This document shows positions 23,648-37,354 of a stretch of 64,000 nt of DNA, in pieces. A program made the translations under genes and the position numbers. The notes beneath the pieces are model-generated. The model did not search any database and was not told where the DNA came from. It saw nothing but the letters and a program-made list of their open reading frames with translations. Source of the DNA: Lingula anatina (Eukaryota; Brachiopoda; Lingulata; Lingulida; Lingulidae); assembly GCF_001039355.2 (NCBI RefSeq), contig NW_019775433.1:75682-139681 (forward strand), given 5' to 3'. Numbering within the stretch: position 1 is the stretch's first letter; each line of letters opens with the position of its first letter.

Positions 23648-24920
23648 TTACATAATCGTTATCGTCATGGACTTTTTATTTTATACAATATTGTGTAAAA
23701 ATGGAATGGTATTTTACTCAATTTTTAGTTTTTACGGAGGGTATACCTGTACATGTACATTGTATCTATTCTGAATATTAAAACATCCTGTTGAATTATT
23801 GGACGATCATTTCCGTGATCATAGATTAACTGCGGAAACTACCTGTATATATTTGCATGTATTTAGCCTGTCATTTCCAATAAGGATAACCTTCATGAGC
23901 AAATTGAACTAGATTTAAGAAAATATTTATGCCATTTCCCCTTCGGAATGACTTATCCTCGGGAAGAACACTGACCTATTAATTGATTGCCTACCCCTGT
24001 AGTTGATTTCGCTTCTTAATTTCATTTTAAATTAGATATTTCTAAGTGACTGGCCAGTCATTAATTCCAACATCTGCCGTGCTGACATTTTAACGTCAAA
24101 ACAATAAACATGCATGACCTCGGTTTCATTTCATAACACTAAAAATGGCGCGGTATTTTGTAATGTACGTGGCCTAATGTAATGCACGAAAAATAATTTA
24201 CTACATTAGTTACGCAACTAAATATTTATTGAAGGAGTTTCATTGTTTTTATAAGGTCTGAATGGGAAAAATAAGAATCACTAGAAAATAAGCATACCTG
24301 TAGGAGTGAAATGTGTGACATTTTCTAAATCGAGCAGATGCCTGATTATCTTTGACGAGTCAATCACCCATTAACAACCGGTTATTAATCGATTTAATTC
24401 ATTCGTTACGTTATTGAATACACTTCCTGGCAAATTTTAATTTTGACAGAAAAAGATATTTGGATAAACATCCCGCACGGAATATTATTAATCAATTTAA
24501 GGCTTCGTGTCTGTTACGTGGACATACTAGCCTCTGCAGAAATAATCTATTTTTGAGTTTTCGAAAGTGTGTTTATTTCTATACTTTTACAAAGAATATG
24601 GTCAAACACATTAATTTAAACACCAATGCTGTGTATATGTACGTTATAATACTGCTGGTAGAAAAGCGAGCAAATGTACTATATAATAAACGTAGCCCAA
24701 TATATTGATTATAATTGAAATCGATTATCGTTGGATGCGGTTGGTGAATGTATTGATTCCTCTGTATTGTTCTTCATACACTGAAGATCGGGGTGTATTA
24801 CATAACACGGCCCTTGTATGGTGAACATTGTGCTGTGCTTGACACATGCGGAAAATATGTGGTTGACCACTGCCACGGCATGCCAGTGAAAACCTCATTG
24901 TAGAATAAAAACAGGGTGAA
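23648..24920. other. Intergenic region between genes 2 and 3
   Basis: 3' flank of gene 2 to about 24360, then the duplicated upstream region of gene 3. No other gene is seen. This is the duplication junction. Confidence 0.6.
23777..23782 (+). terminator. Candidate poly(A) signal of gene 2
   Basis: ATTAAA in the stretch ctgaatattaaaa, 130 bases after the stop. The same motif is conserved after gene 3 at 37349-37354, beyond the SINE insertion. Confidence 0.5.
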
Positions 24921-25874
24921 ATGGAAGCACTCATACAAATGTACGGAATTGTCTTTTGTTTATACTTTGTATTTCATCTCACTTGTGGAATTTCATACCA
25001 TTGGGGATATTTCCAAAGCTCTAGCGGATCAAGACTTGCAAATGGAGTTTTCAGCGGCGCACAACCATCGACGTACAACGTGCGTGACAAAGCGCATTGC
25101 ACCGTTCTCTGTCTTCATCTCGGCTCAGCGACCTGTACATCTGTCAACTACCATAGCAGTAGTAAAACGTGCGAGATTAATGATAGAACAAAATACGATG
25201 ACGCTGGGACAGTACCTGTAGCGGATGAAGACTGGGAGCATCTGGACGCGGCCTTAGGTAAGCTGCTATTTTTCCGTATTTCACGTGCGAGTTAAATAAT
25301 CTCTAACTTATGGGTACAGTAAACGCTTTTGAAATTGCCCCAAAGCCGTATTTTTAGAATTCAAGCAAAGCTCCGTAACTGCAGCGCTACTCCGTTTTTC
25401 TCAATTCGGAGCATGGGCATTTTTCAAATAAAAGTACTTGTTGCCGAAATATTTTTCTAGAATGTAAAAAAAAACAAGGCGGTCTAAACGTAACCAAACT
25501 TTTAGAGAGGAATACTATAATTAGAAATGGTGTAAAAAATCAAATCTCAGTAAAGACACGGATCGAGCAACTACACGTGAGTAGGAAAATCCTCTTTTCT
25601 CGATGAATTAGGTGTCGATACACCTGGATAGGTACCTTTAACTGGAATGCCTCAGTGGAATTATTGGAGTTTCATTACATTGGAATATTTTCATCCGTGC
25701 ATTTTACCCAAATTACCATTAAGAATATTAAGGTACTTGTCTGAAGCCAAATAAATCTCTAAAATACACCGGGCTATTAACATCCCCATGTTTCTCTGGA
25801 GTATAAAAACCAAAAGTCCTTTTAATATTTTGCAAGTACAGTCGCTTTCATACATGTACACAGTATAATTCGAC

Positions 25875-25946
<72 letters not shown>

Positions 25947-28900
25947 GTTTGGGTCAGGCGCACCCTTGGTGAAGAGCCGAGAAATTTGAACATATTTACG
26001 CTGAAATGTTTTTGAGTTGAACGTCGGGTGTCACAGAAACTGAGCAGTCAAGCAAAGCGGTATATCAACCATTGCACAAACAAATATCGACCGAAGACGC
26101 GATCCATGATAATTGAATACATGTGTATAATATCAACCCATTTGTCAATTATTTTGAAATAGGGCATAGGTATTCGATCACATTTCGATCTCAGGTTCAG
26201 TAATAATGAATGACATGGTGTTTGATTTGATGTAGCGCTGACGTGTTATGTAACCGTGTGATGAATAGGTCTATTGACGAATCATGATATATTGGAAATC
26301 CTCTTTAGTGTACAGTACGCGACCGAAACAATTGATTCACTACAACAATTGATTGTCACGATAGGAGCTCATGTGATAGTGAATTAAAATATGAACTTTT
26401 TCACATTAATGGGGAACTAACACGCAAAAGGTTTATGATGGACACTTCACTTGTCTGAACATTTTCTATTTAAACTTGTAAAGCTATACACTGCAGTCTA
26501 TATGTCACTGTAGACCCTCCTAAAAAATCAGCAAAAATTAACCACCATGTTAAATTGCCGCTGACTTAGAAAAACTGATAATCGATAAGTATAGCGAAGT
26601 TCTCAAACTACACATAAAAAAAAAAATTCCTTTTCTTAACATGATCTGGAATTGATGAAATCGATTTCTAATTTTATAGACCCTTATGTCATACGTGTTA
26701 AAGACGTTTCAACAGCAGGTTTGCTGGGTAATGGCAATGATGATTTGTCAGGGCTTGGTCAGCGTGGCAAATAATGATAACGTAATAATGACGTAATACG
26801 TAATTATACGCCAGTAAAGGCTAATTATTATGCCCTATAAACACTTGAAGAGAGTAATACCGATATCCGTCTAGTACTTACAGCGTTATTAGTAGTTTTG
26901 ATTCCAAAAGTAAGATGATATAACGCAAGTAAAGGCTGGTTACATAAAATGATGCAGGCCACGTACGGAAATGAAGTCACTAAACTCTGACGTCACAAAT
27001 GCGCGGTCGTGTAATATAGGAGAGGAAAGGCACTAATAGCGGGGCGGATTTAGGCCGTCTTCTGGGTCTTCCGGAAGACGGTCAGATTTTCAAGTTTACA
27101 TTGGCTGGTATCTATTTTTTCTGTTGGAAGACGGTTAAAAAATGGAGGATGGATCAATAAATATAATATAATATAATATAGAAGACTGTCAGAAAATATC
27201 TCTGGATCCGCCCATGAGTCTATGATGTCTTCATTCTGACAACGGTGCAGGAAATGGGAGCATATAATGTACATATACACTTCTTAGGGAACTGCGGTGC
27301 CTCTGAAAGCCCTTTGACTGGCTTTCGAGGGAAATATGCAAAATAATTTTTCTCATAATGTTATTAAATACTGTGCCCCTTTTTATAAAGGGCGGTTAAC
27401 TAGTGTTAAAAAACATATAAAGTAACCAGTGAATAAATTCTACAAACTCCTAGTAACAAAACGACACTTAAAATTGTGTTGTAAGTAACGGGCAGCTAAA
27501 AATCCGGTTAGATAAATGGCGTTTTAACATTTAAACCAGTCATTTCTAGTTATGCACAACTTACCCGATGTTTACGAAACTCAAACAACCTCCTTGGAAC
27601 ATATAAATCAAACCTGTCGTTGAGGAGATTCAATCATTGGATATTGCTTAACGTCCCGTCTGTAACTCGCATAAGGGTTAAGCTAAACGCTGTTTAGTGC
27701 TAAACGCCCTTTATTAAACTCGGTTTTATGTAAGACGACCTACCAAAAACTTTATTTAGTCTGTTTTATTCATGAATATGTTAAGACACTTGCGTGAATT
27801 CACGGCTGCTCAAACTGATCAGTCATTGTCCTGGCCAAACCATTCCCTATATAACAAATACAGACATACGCAAACAATGTCTGTGATGTGACATATAACA
27901 ACAAAATATAATAAGTTGCACTATCATTATTTTTGGTTCTTTAATGTAGGACCTCCACATGTTCCATCTTTCGTCTACGTCAACGACAGCCAATTTACGT
28001 CCCTGGAGGTCACGTGGGCACCCGGGTTTAGCGGTGGTTTCATTCAGGTCGTTACTTTGGAGTTCAAGCACCAGGGCGCCGCTGACAGTAACTACACCAC
28101 AGTGGTCAGCGTGTTGGACCCCGGATACCTTCAAAACGTCACTACAACCATACCGGGCCTTCAATCAGGCCTGACGTATACTTTAAGGTTGACCACGGTG
28201 ACCAATAGACCACTGGGGCTCAATAATAAGACCATCACGGTGGATGCAACCACTTTCAGCAGAGGTATTTCATTGTAATGTTTTTTTGCCTCATAAAATT
28301 TAAGTACCGGACAATTATAGCATAGAATATGTTTTTTAATAAAATAGAGGTACTGAGTACATATAGTGGAGGCCCGAGATATAAAGAAGATGTAAGAAGC
28401 AAAGTATTATTGTCCATCAACATTCGCAATTTGCTTACAATGTAAAAGTAAAGCAGACATGAATTACTATTTTAATACTTTCTATTTGAGACCAATTGAC
28501 AACTCACATTTTCGTTGTATTCGTTTTACTATGAAGGGACTCTGAACCAGGTTTTGCAGTTTGGTCTAACAGACCTACACATCTGTCACAAGGACTTGAT
28601 GCAAATGCCAATTTGACGAATTGCATGTTTTGTTTCGGTTTTTAAAACATACCATGTGTCAGGGTCACTTAATGTATCAGTCATCTTACCCGCTTTATAA
28701 ATTATTACGATATCTATATTTTAACGATTATAATGGCTGGCGTTTCCCATTTATGTTACCCCTTAATGCTGGATTTCCAATTGATCGTTGGTTAAATAGG
28801 TTTATGTTTTCATTACAGGGGCGTAAATGCGTGAGAAGCTAAAGTAGGATTTTTCTTAATAAAATAAACAGGAAATGAACGGAAGCTTAACCTTTTATGC

Positions 28901-31900
28901 CACAGTAATACATTTTCATCACTTCAGTATAAATCAAATGCACAGTAATCGAGAATTTTACAGGAGCCTATACTTGCGACAGACTAAAGGAAGACGGCTT
29001 GAGCAGCGGGTACCATGACATCGATGTAGACGGTCCTGGTGGAGTGAACCCTTTCCAGGTGGAATGTGACATGACCTTTGATCCCCCCTTGACCATTGTC
29101 CACCATGATATAGAAGGTCGAAGCAGTCAACTTGGGCCTGGTCAGGGAGGGTATACTTACAGAGATCTGGCGTATTCTACTGCTTCTATGGACCAGATGA
29201 CTGCCTTATTGAATGTGTCCGGCCACTGTCACCAATACCGACAAATAGAATGTCACGGACTAGGAAGTAAGCACGATGTAAACGATTTCTAAATTTTAAT
29301 TTGGCTGTGGAATATTTTTACCACGTGCGTCATCCTAGCAAAAATGTTGTCATAAATCTTTTAAATTATTCTCACGATGAATATAAATCCAAACTTGTAT
29401 GTTGTCTTTGATGTCTTGATATTAGATATGATAACGATAAATATAATTTCTATTGTAGATCCTGGATCAGGCACTGAACATTCTGATCGTACTGGAGTAT
29501 ACAGTTATTGGGGCGCTTACTTCCCTGGAGGATCCCCTGTCTCCAGGTGTCTGTGTGGGAAATATTCCGCATGTGAAAACGGAAGAGGTAAGGATTTTAT
29601 CTTAACTCTTGCAAATTCCTCTTTAAACCACATTAGTTGTTTGTGGTGTAATACATGGTTTATCACGTGTTGGCGCGGGATGGTAGAAACACGTGTTCAT
29701 GTTCAGCTATCTTAATGCTAAAGACATATGATATCAGACATTTCTGGAATATAGAGATGCATATGGGTATTGCCAAGTGAAGAAACAGTCAAATTAAAAT
29801 AAAACAGTGCCTCACCCCTACAATGTACTCTCAAGTGAAATACACATTTGCGTGTCCCCAGTTTGTGTGTTAGAAGCAGCAGGCGATACGAGTGGCTTAT
29901 CGATCGTTTCCACCAATCAGGAAAGTCCACGTCATCATCCAACACATGCACAAAGTTAGGAAGAGATTTTTTGAAACCATTTGCATGATTTCCCTGTGCC
30001 TTGGCTTTGAATAGTAGGGAAAATATTAAAATCTTTAAAACCTATTTATTATCATTATCTATATTTATATCAGGCGATTGCAGCTGTGCACAGAACGATG
30101 CCGTATGGAGGAATGATTCTGGGTACCTTCAGGAAAAGAATATTCTTCCCATTGTGCAAACCAGAATAAACGATATTGATGACGCCAATGAGATGGGCTA
30201 TGAAACACTAGGCCCATTGATTTGTACCTCCTGGGTGGAAGGTGAGATTGTAGAAGCCAATACATCACATTACAGTACATTACTTATCCACACACGCATA
30301 CACTAATTGATTGCAGTTTATACATTATTGTTTAGGAAATGGGTGCAATAATGGCACACGTAATATATGCTGTATATTTGTCTGACGATGCGAGGTGAAA
30401 AAGAGTTCACGTCTATAGATTGTATGGCAAATATATCTCCTTATTCAAAACCGTATAAATAAGGAAAATAATATTGTGCAATCTGCTGATGAATCTATAC
30501 ATAATATCCCATCATAGAAACGATAAACACCTTTTCCATTTTTATGAGAAGGAAAATAACTAGCGAATCGAACTATAATGGAGAATGTCCAGAAATTGTT
30601 TTGAAATTATCGTCGGTTCTCTTTGTCCTGTTTCTCTCTCTTCTTTTTACAAGTATATCTGCAATCTTATTCCGCTTATTCTGCTTATATATCCTTATTT
30701 TTCTGTCACAGGTCGAAAGCGTCCCCTGGCGATGCTCCAAACCCATTTCATCCCTCTCGGCATCTTCAGCACACGGTAGCTGCTCTCTTACCGCGTGTAA
30801 TGGCCTTAATGTAATTACTTTTCTCTCTAAATTTTCATAAATGAGTTCTAATCTCTAATATAATTACCTTTTTCTAGGTGTAGAGCGTCCCCTGGGGATG
30901 CAGAGCAACTTCATACCCAGTTCATCTCTCTCTGCATCAACAACACATGGTAGTTGTCCCATCAATTATGGAAGGCTGGGTAGTTCTAATGGATGGTGTG
31001 GTAACACCATGGACACAAACCAATGGTTCCAAATAGACCTGGGAAAGACGATGAATATTACCAAAGTTGCAACATCGGTATGACATAAGCTTTAGAGCAA
31101 ACAGTGCTCAGTTAACATCAAGTGAATCTAGTGTCTTGCAGGGCTGGTATAATTTCGGGCAATACATATATTACATAAAAAGAAAAAACACTTTGAAAAA
31201 ACATTGAAAAAACACCTCCTAAAACCGAATAAAGCCTATATATCCATGGTCACTAACAGTTGCTTTGTCCATGTCATTGGCTGTTCCACTTGCTTGTAAA
31301 TCGATGGCCTTTCTATATTGTTTAAAATTCAACACGGCTATAACTATAAACCGATATAAACCAAACTAGGGAAATCTGAAAAGATATAACGTGGACAATT
31401 TGAACTTATTATTATTATTATTATTATTACTAAAGGTATATTTTTATCCTTCACACATTTAATCTAATTTCAGGGGCGACAATCATCAAATCAGTATGTG
31501 AGGACGTATAAGTTGCTGTTCTCAGATGACGGGTCCAATTTTGAATGTTACACAAAGACAGATGGCTCGTGCAAGGTAAAAAGACTGAAGAGACTTTTAT
31601 ATAGTATGTTCCAGTGGAAAAACACCACTTTTAATCTATACATTTGTATTTAAGTGCATGTACATCGCATACGAGGTAATATCTGGGTATATTGTTAATT
31701 GTGACAAAAATTGAGATTCCAAATTCTCTTTTGCGTTATTCTTTGAGAAAGGCTTTTTACACTCTTGGATACGTATTATCCTAGAGCACGAAAATACAAC
31801 ACGGCCCAATAAAATGCTTCTGCCCTAGAATATAGGGTAGAATTGATTACATGGCTTGTGGACTAGCATTCTTGGTTTGGGAGGCACACATGATTGTTCG

Positions 31901-34900
31901 GCCAAATAGAATAGAGGAGTATAGAATATTGAGTAAAAATTATATTTAGCACTGTTAATTATAACCACAATTTTAATAATAATCATTATGACTATATTAA
32001 CTGTAATAATATTTATATGGTTTTAGATATTCCAAGCCAACTGGGATGACAGTACCATCCGCAGTAACTATATAAAACCTGCCGCCGTGGGCCGATATAT
32101 ACGGTTCAATCCCCAGACATGGTACAATCACATGAGTGCCAGGTTTGAGGTATATGGTTTTGAGTCAGGTGAGTGTAAACACAAATGGGTTCCTGCAACT
32201 GTCTGTTTAAATACTACTCTACCATACAGAAAATGATGTCTTTGAGTAAAAACGTAGGGCATTTCAACAGGGCTTGGGGCAGTAAAATTTGGTTTTACAC
32301 TCAACAATTTATATCATAGACAATCTAAATCACAGAAATTCTTTAGTGATACGAAAAGTATGATAAATAACCAAGCCACTTTATATCACAGGTTACACCA
32401 ATACCAGCCAGTACAATGAAGGTCATTCTGTCTCTCTGTCCTGTCCTACTGGGACCTGGATAGACATTCTGGATGCGTTCTACGGAGTGGAGAGTATTGG
32501 TTGCAGGGCAGATCAGAGAGCTACTATAAAAGCCGTCAAGAACTTGTGTCAGCAGCGCACTAGCTGCTCAGTCACTTCAAGTAATGGAGTGTTTGGTGAT
32601 CCGTGTGTAGGACCAACGAAATACTTGTGGATAACCCACAAATGTGTATGTAAGTATAAACTGGAAAGGTTCAGTTTTTATGTTCTTTCATGTCTATCAC
32701 AATGAATGTAACCTTGACACAATATTATTGATATTATGATGACCATCTTCACTGATGGATACAAGGAGTTTCAGAGAAAATGAACACCCTCTCTCTGTGA
32801 ATGCTCCCCCCCCTCTTTTGCAATACTACTTCCCCCCCCCCCCATCCTTCATGCTGTACAGTTTTAATTTTTTTTATTCCAATATAATGTTTTTAAAGGA
32901 GGTGGACTCTGCTCCTTTATTATAACATGTGTCTTCTAAATTCTATAAACGTAAATGACCTGTTTAAGGAATCCTAGGCTAAAGATTACTTGTATGATAT
33001 GGGCATTCAATAAAATAAATCAGATTTGTGCTGCAATATTTCAGCCATTTTGAGCTCCTGCTACGAATATTACAAGCATGGATTCCGGTACAGCGGTTAC
33101 TTTGAAATCGACCCTGACGGAGCCAACGATGGTGTTGGACCTTTCATGGTGGAATGTGACATGACTTCATCGCCACCTGGGAAGACAATAATACACCATA
33201 GTAGAGATGAGACCGAGTCCAGTCAAATCTCAGTCAGTTAGCTATTATTACGTTTGGATTTTAGGGTATAAGCGATAAGAAATAAATTAATACCATAATA
33301 TTCAAAGCGACAAAATAAATCTTGTCTTTAATGTTATTCTATATAACATAGATATAGACAAATGCATCCTAACATGAAGATGGGGAATATGTGTGGCTGA
33401 TCATTTCAGGGCTACAAGTCCTGTGGAAGTCAGAGCTAAACCTTGACTTATTGTTTTACCTTTTCTATAATTACCTGCTATATAAAAAGACGATTCATTC
33501 CTATGGTCAACACTGTCATGACGATTTTGACTATGACAAACAGTGGCTTTCGCGGTCAAAACAAGATCAAGTAGTCTCTTGGAATTTAAATCTTGAGTCG
33601 ATTCTGTTTTAAAGTGATATATTTTGCCATAGGGATACGAGTCCTGTGGAAGTTGGAGCCAAACCTTGACCTATCACGGCATAGACGTTTCCAGTCAGAT
33701 GGCGCCGTTTGTAGAGACTGTGGCCACCTGCTCCCAGTATGCCAAGTTCCGGTGTAGTGGAGCCTCTGGCGTGGGTTCCTGCAACTATGCTCAGGATAGA
33801 AGTAAGAACGGAGAGAGAGAGAGAGAGGGGTGGTGAAGTGTTTATTTGAGCACATATCAATACTCGAATATACTGTACCATTTGTAATTTTGGTGTGACT
33901 TAATTGCTAAACCAAATACCGAATTCTGTATTGTGAATGAAATTTACTTTTTCACTTTGATTCCACTGCATTTCATTCATATAGGTGGCACAACGATCGG
34001 TTATTGGGCCGGCGGAAATAGCGTCAATAAATGTTCATGTGGAATTGCCGGAACCTGTGTTGGTAAGGTCAAAATAGCGAGTGGAAGTGTTTTTATTTTT
34101 CTTAAAATTTAACTGGTTAAATGGATCCCTTTATGCTGCATTTTACAATTGACCGTTATGATTCGTTTTAAAATTAGCTTAATTTTTTATTATTTCGCAG
34201 ATTGTTTTCTCCTATCCTACATATGTGTTTCATTAATTGTCCAGAACAATATACATTTAGGAATGGAAATACATCGTTATACAGAAGGTTTTTAAATACT
34301 GAGGCATTTGTTGACAATACATGTATGCGTTTCGAAGTCTGTTTATTCTTTGCCTCAATCCACCTCACTACTGTATGATACAAAACACACTACTCTTCCA
34401 CTAGATGGCAGGACTGATTGTAACTGTAACAAGAACGACAACGTGGTCCGAACAGATGAGGGGTATTTTACTGACAAGTCCTTACTTCCGGTTAAAACAT
34501 TCCTTGCTGGTGACACTGGAGATGCCAATGAATATGGCTATTACACTGTTGGACCCTTAGAATGTGAACCAGGTGAGATAATTCAAATTACGTAATGGTT
34601 TTATAATTAAGTCGTATATCGTGTTTGGGATAAAGCATGTGCGCTGTGTCACAACTTTTATATTTAATGTGGTGGAAATTTTGTACGGTAATTATATGAA
34701 ATAAGTTTAATTTTGCTTGTCGGACGTTTGAAAAATTTACTGCTGTGCAGTTTATGAGTAAAAAATATATCTTTTAATATTGCTAATCTCTTTTATTTAT
34801 TTCCCAATACTCCGCAAATAACAATAACCAAATAACCAAGATGAAATTACAAAAACAAATCAATACCAGCCATATTTACCGAATGAATGTTTCTGTTTTT

Positions 34901-36847
34901 AGCCTTGCCTTCGTGCACAGAATGGAGACGGTTCAACACCACTAGTGGCCTCTATTGGATTGACCCAGATGGCGGTGGAGGTGTGGCCGCTTTCGAGGTG
35001 TATTGTGATATGTCAACGACACCACCCACTGTAACCTTTCACCATGATTATGAAGACAGGACCCACGTCAGCGGCTATGATGGAGCTTATTCGTACTCCA
35101 TATCGGTGACATACAGAAGTGAGTAGAATTATCAGGTATTCAAAAACGGAATTCTTAATCTTTGCAGTACTTCAAAAATATATTCATCATGTCATTTGAA
35201 AATCATCTTCTAAATATAATTTTAAAAATGGTATTCTGTGCAAAACATGTTGACAATATATCTATCACAGAATTTCAATATTTTAAATAAAATCTGGCAT
35301 TTTGGTGAATGTAAGATTCAAATCCCGTTATAGATTACCACAGCATAGGGTGCTGGACAGATACCGGTGATAGAGCCATTGCTACGCTGGAAGGTTCGGA
35401 CTCAAATTTGGACGGCGCTTGGGGCACACGAACCAACCCAATCTACAAATGTTACCTAGCGGCCAAGTCTCGCGGCTACACATATTTTGCTGTCCAGGCT
35501 GGTGGCTGGTGCGCTTCTACTGCTACTGCTGGCGACACCTATGATAAATACGGACCTTCAAATAACTGTAATAGTGACGGAGAAGGCGGGAGCTTTGCTA
35601 ATGAAGTGTACAAAATTGTTGAAGGTAAGCAGTTAAGTAGACTTGTTTTGATGCGGTTAATAGATAAAACTGTGTTTATGTTTGTCATTATATTAATCAC
35701 TTTGCTCTGATCAATATCACGGACCATACAACAAATGTACTAAAATGTTTATGTAGTTGACTGAGTTATGGGCAGAACGTTTGTAGTTGATGTCTAGGGG
35801 TTATTTTAAGTTTTGGTTTTACATTAAGTTATGTTACCAGGACGAAACCTTTGAGAAAAAAAATCCCATAAATTGCTTGTTTGTAGACGTACATGGTGTG
35901 CACAAAAAAAAACATAAATACAATCCTACCGTCAACGAATTATAAGACTTAAAAACCGTCATTTCTTTGGAATTCAGTGACTTGGATAGGTACAGTGTAT
36001 CTGACCACATTATCAGGCCGGTTAATAAAATAACTGACTTTGAATTTTGCTAATATCAACATGATTATATCAATTTTCCCCTTTTCCTTAACTGATGTTT
36101 TACATTGCGAGGTGTCTATCGTTGAATATATATTTGGATTCAGTACTATAAATAAATGTCATTATTCACCTCAGCGACTACTGACCAAGTGGCGGCATAC
36201 GTGGATTACGTCGGAACAAGCTGCTCACAGTATATAAAATACGAATGCTACAATTCCCTCATAAACGGCTACGGGGGCTGGTACGATAGACACGGACAAA
36301 TGGCGCCCTTTTGGGGCGGAGGAGATCCAGACGGTACCTCTATCAACTGCGCATGCGCACAAGATGGGTCATGTTCTGTGGCTACGAATAGTAAGTACAA
36401 AATAAATGTGGATGACATGCGTGTGCTAGTCTAGATATTAGATTCACATTTGTCTAAGTCGTATTTATAAACGACCCGGCTTCACGTAATACTACGTGTA
36501 CACTGTAGCACGTGCATATAGCAGTTAAGACTTTGTACAGAAATATAACACTTTCATAAACCACATAAGCGTATAGAGTTTTAATGTACATTTTAATGTA
36601 GTATTCTCTTTGTTGATGATCATTTTCTCGCTCGGATTTTGTTATTTTAAGGAGACATATATGAGAGATATACATGATAAAGTTATTTTCAGATTGTAAC
36701 TGCGACAAAAATGACAACGTTTGGCGGTCAGACGAAGGATACATCACGGAGTCAAGTTATCTGCCGATGTCTATGTTTAAATTTGGAGACACTGGAGGCG
36801 GAGAAGAAGGATACCATACTGTTGGGCCTTTGATATGTCAAGAATAG
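24921..36847 (+). CDS. Gene 3: near-identical tandem copy of gene 2, complete
   Basis: Exons: 24921-25257, 27950-28264, 28964-29266, 29459-29587, 30074-30241, 30878-31077, 31474-31575, 32027-32168, 32392-32649, 33045-33232, 33633-33801, 33985-34062, 34405-34572, 34903-35118, 35334-35624, 36175-36390, 36693-36847 (TAG). Every exon has exactly the length of its gene 2 partner, giving 1144 residues with the same domain order. Differences are scattered substitutions (for example the leader MEALIQMYG against MEALTQKHG). Upstream sequence, introns and 3' flank are also alignable with gene 2, so this is a recent tandem duplicate. It lacks the MITE found in gene 2 intron 10 but has its own MITE in intron 1. 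No disruption is seen, so both copies are probably functional. Confidence 0.9.
27041..27213. mobile_element. MITE in gene 3 intron 1
   Basis: Terminal inverted repeats are ggggcggatttagg on the left and tctggatccgccc on the right. Internal repeats of the cttccggaagacgg type and a short (aatat)n tract follow. The homologous intron of gene 2 (near 13720-13740) lacks it, so it inserted after duplication. Fragments with a similar GCGGATTTAG end are seen at 4671 and 63127. Confidence 0.65.
30712..30805 (+). pseudogene. Ghost copy of exon 6 (gene 3)
   Basis: Begins after CACAG with a clear match to exon 6 (cgtcccctggcgatg, catccctctcggcat, acacggtagctg). It runs about 22 codons to a stop (TAG) and has lost the rest. 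It is homologous to the ghost at 17363, so the duplication predates the split of genes 2 and 3. Confidence 0.75.
33410..33455 (+). pseudogene. Ghost copy of exon 11 start (gene 3)
   Basis: TTTCAG then ggctacaagtcctgtggaag and agctaaaccttgacttatt closely match the start of exon 11 (33633), but TAA replaces a sense codon (AGC TAA) and similarity ends after about 45 bases. Same site as in gene 2; not found in gene 1. Confidence 0.65.
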
Positions 36848-36899
36848 TAACCTGGCATAATCGTTATCGTCATGGTAAAAAAACTGACTCTTTTATTTT

Positions 36900-37272
36900 G
36901 ATAATAATAATAATAATAATCTTTATTGGAGAATCGCAACCCGAAGGTTGAAGTTATACAAATTATGTTATACAATTATATATGAATATTCAAGTCAAGG
37001 AAGCCTGGTCATTTTAGCACTGATGCACTCCGTAGACGGTCTCGCCTCCCTGGGGAGCATATTAGGCTGCCATATTAGGCGCTCATAGCTAATATATCAT
37101 TTCTGCACTGCCTGACCAGGTCCCTGCTTCAACCCCTTAGTGCTGAGTGCCAAGCGGGGAGACAGCAGGTACCGTTTATAAAGGACTGGTATGTCCCCGG
37201 ACGGGTTTTGAACCCACTTTCTCCCGCTCCGGAGGCGGACACTCTAACCACAAGGACATCCGGTCGGTCCGG
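36900..37272 (-). mobile_element. tRNA-derived SINE downstream of gene 3
   Basis: On the minus strand the element starts near 37272 with a tRNA-like head: an A-box-like segment at 37251-37234 (gtggttagagtgtccgcc) and a B box at 37215-37203 (gggttcaaaaccc), spaced as in RNA polymerase III promoters. It ends at 36920-36900 in an (ATT)n tail. The homologous 3' flank of gene 2 (near 23680) lacks the whole block, so the insertion post-dates the gene 2/3 duplication. About 370 bp, apparently full length. Confidence 0.8.
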
Positions 37273-37348
37273 TTTATCTAATATTGTGTAAAAATGATAT
37301 GGTGTTTTACTTGAGTTGGGTTTACATGTACATTGTACCATTCTGAAT

Positions 37349-37354
37349 ATTAAA
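37349..37354 (+). terminator. Candidate poly(A) signal of gene 3
   Basis: ATTAAA homologous to the gene 2 signal. The SINE has pushed it about 370 bases further from the stop codon, so the SINE would lie in the 3' UTR if the same site is used. Confidence 0.5.

Larger units (their letters stand above)
10869..24360 (+). repeat. Left unit of the tandem duplication (gene 2 with flanks)
   Basis: Homology with the right unit (24361-37923) begins at caatcaccc (10869 against 24361) and runs through the upstream region, gene and 3' flank. The shared 3' flank ends near 24358/37922. Unit length is about 13.5 kb. Confidence 0.75.
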
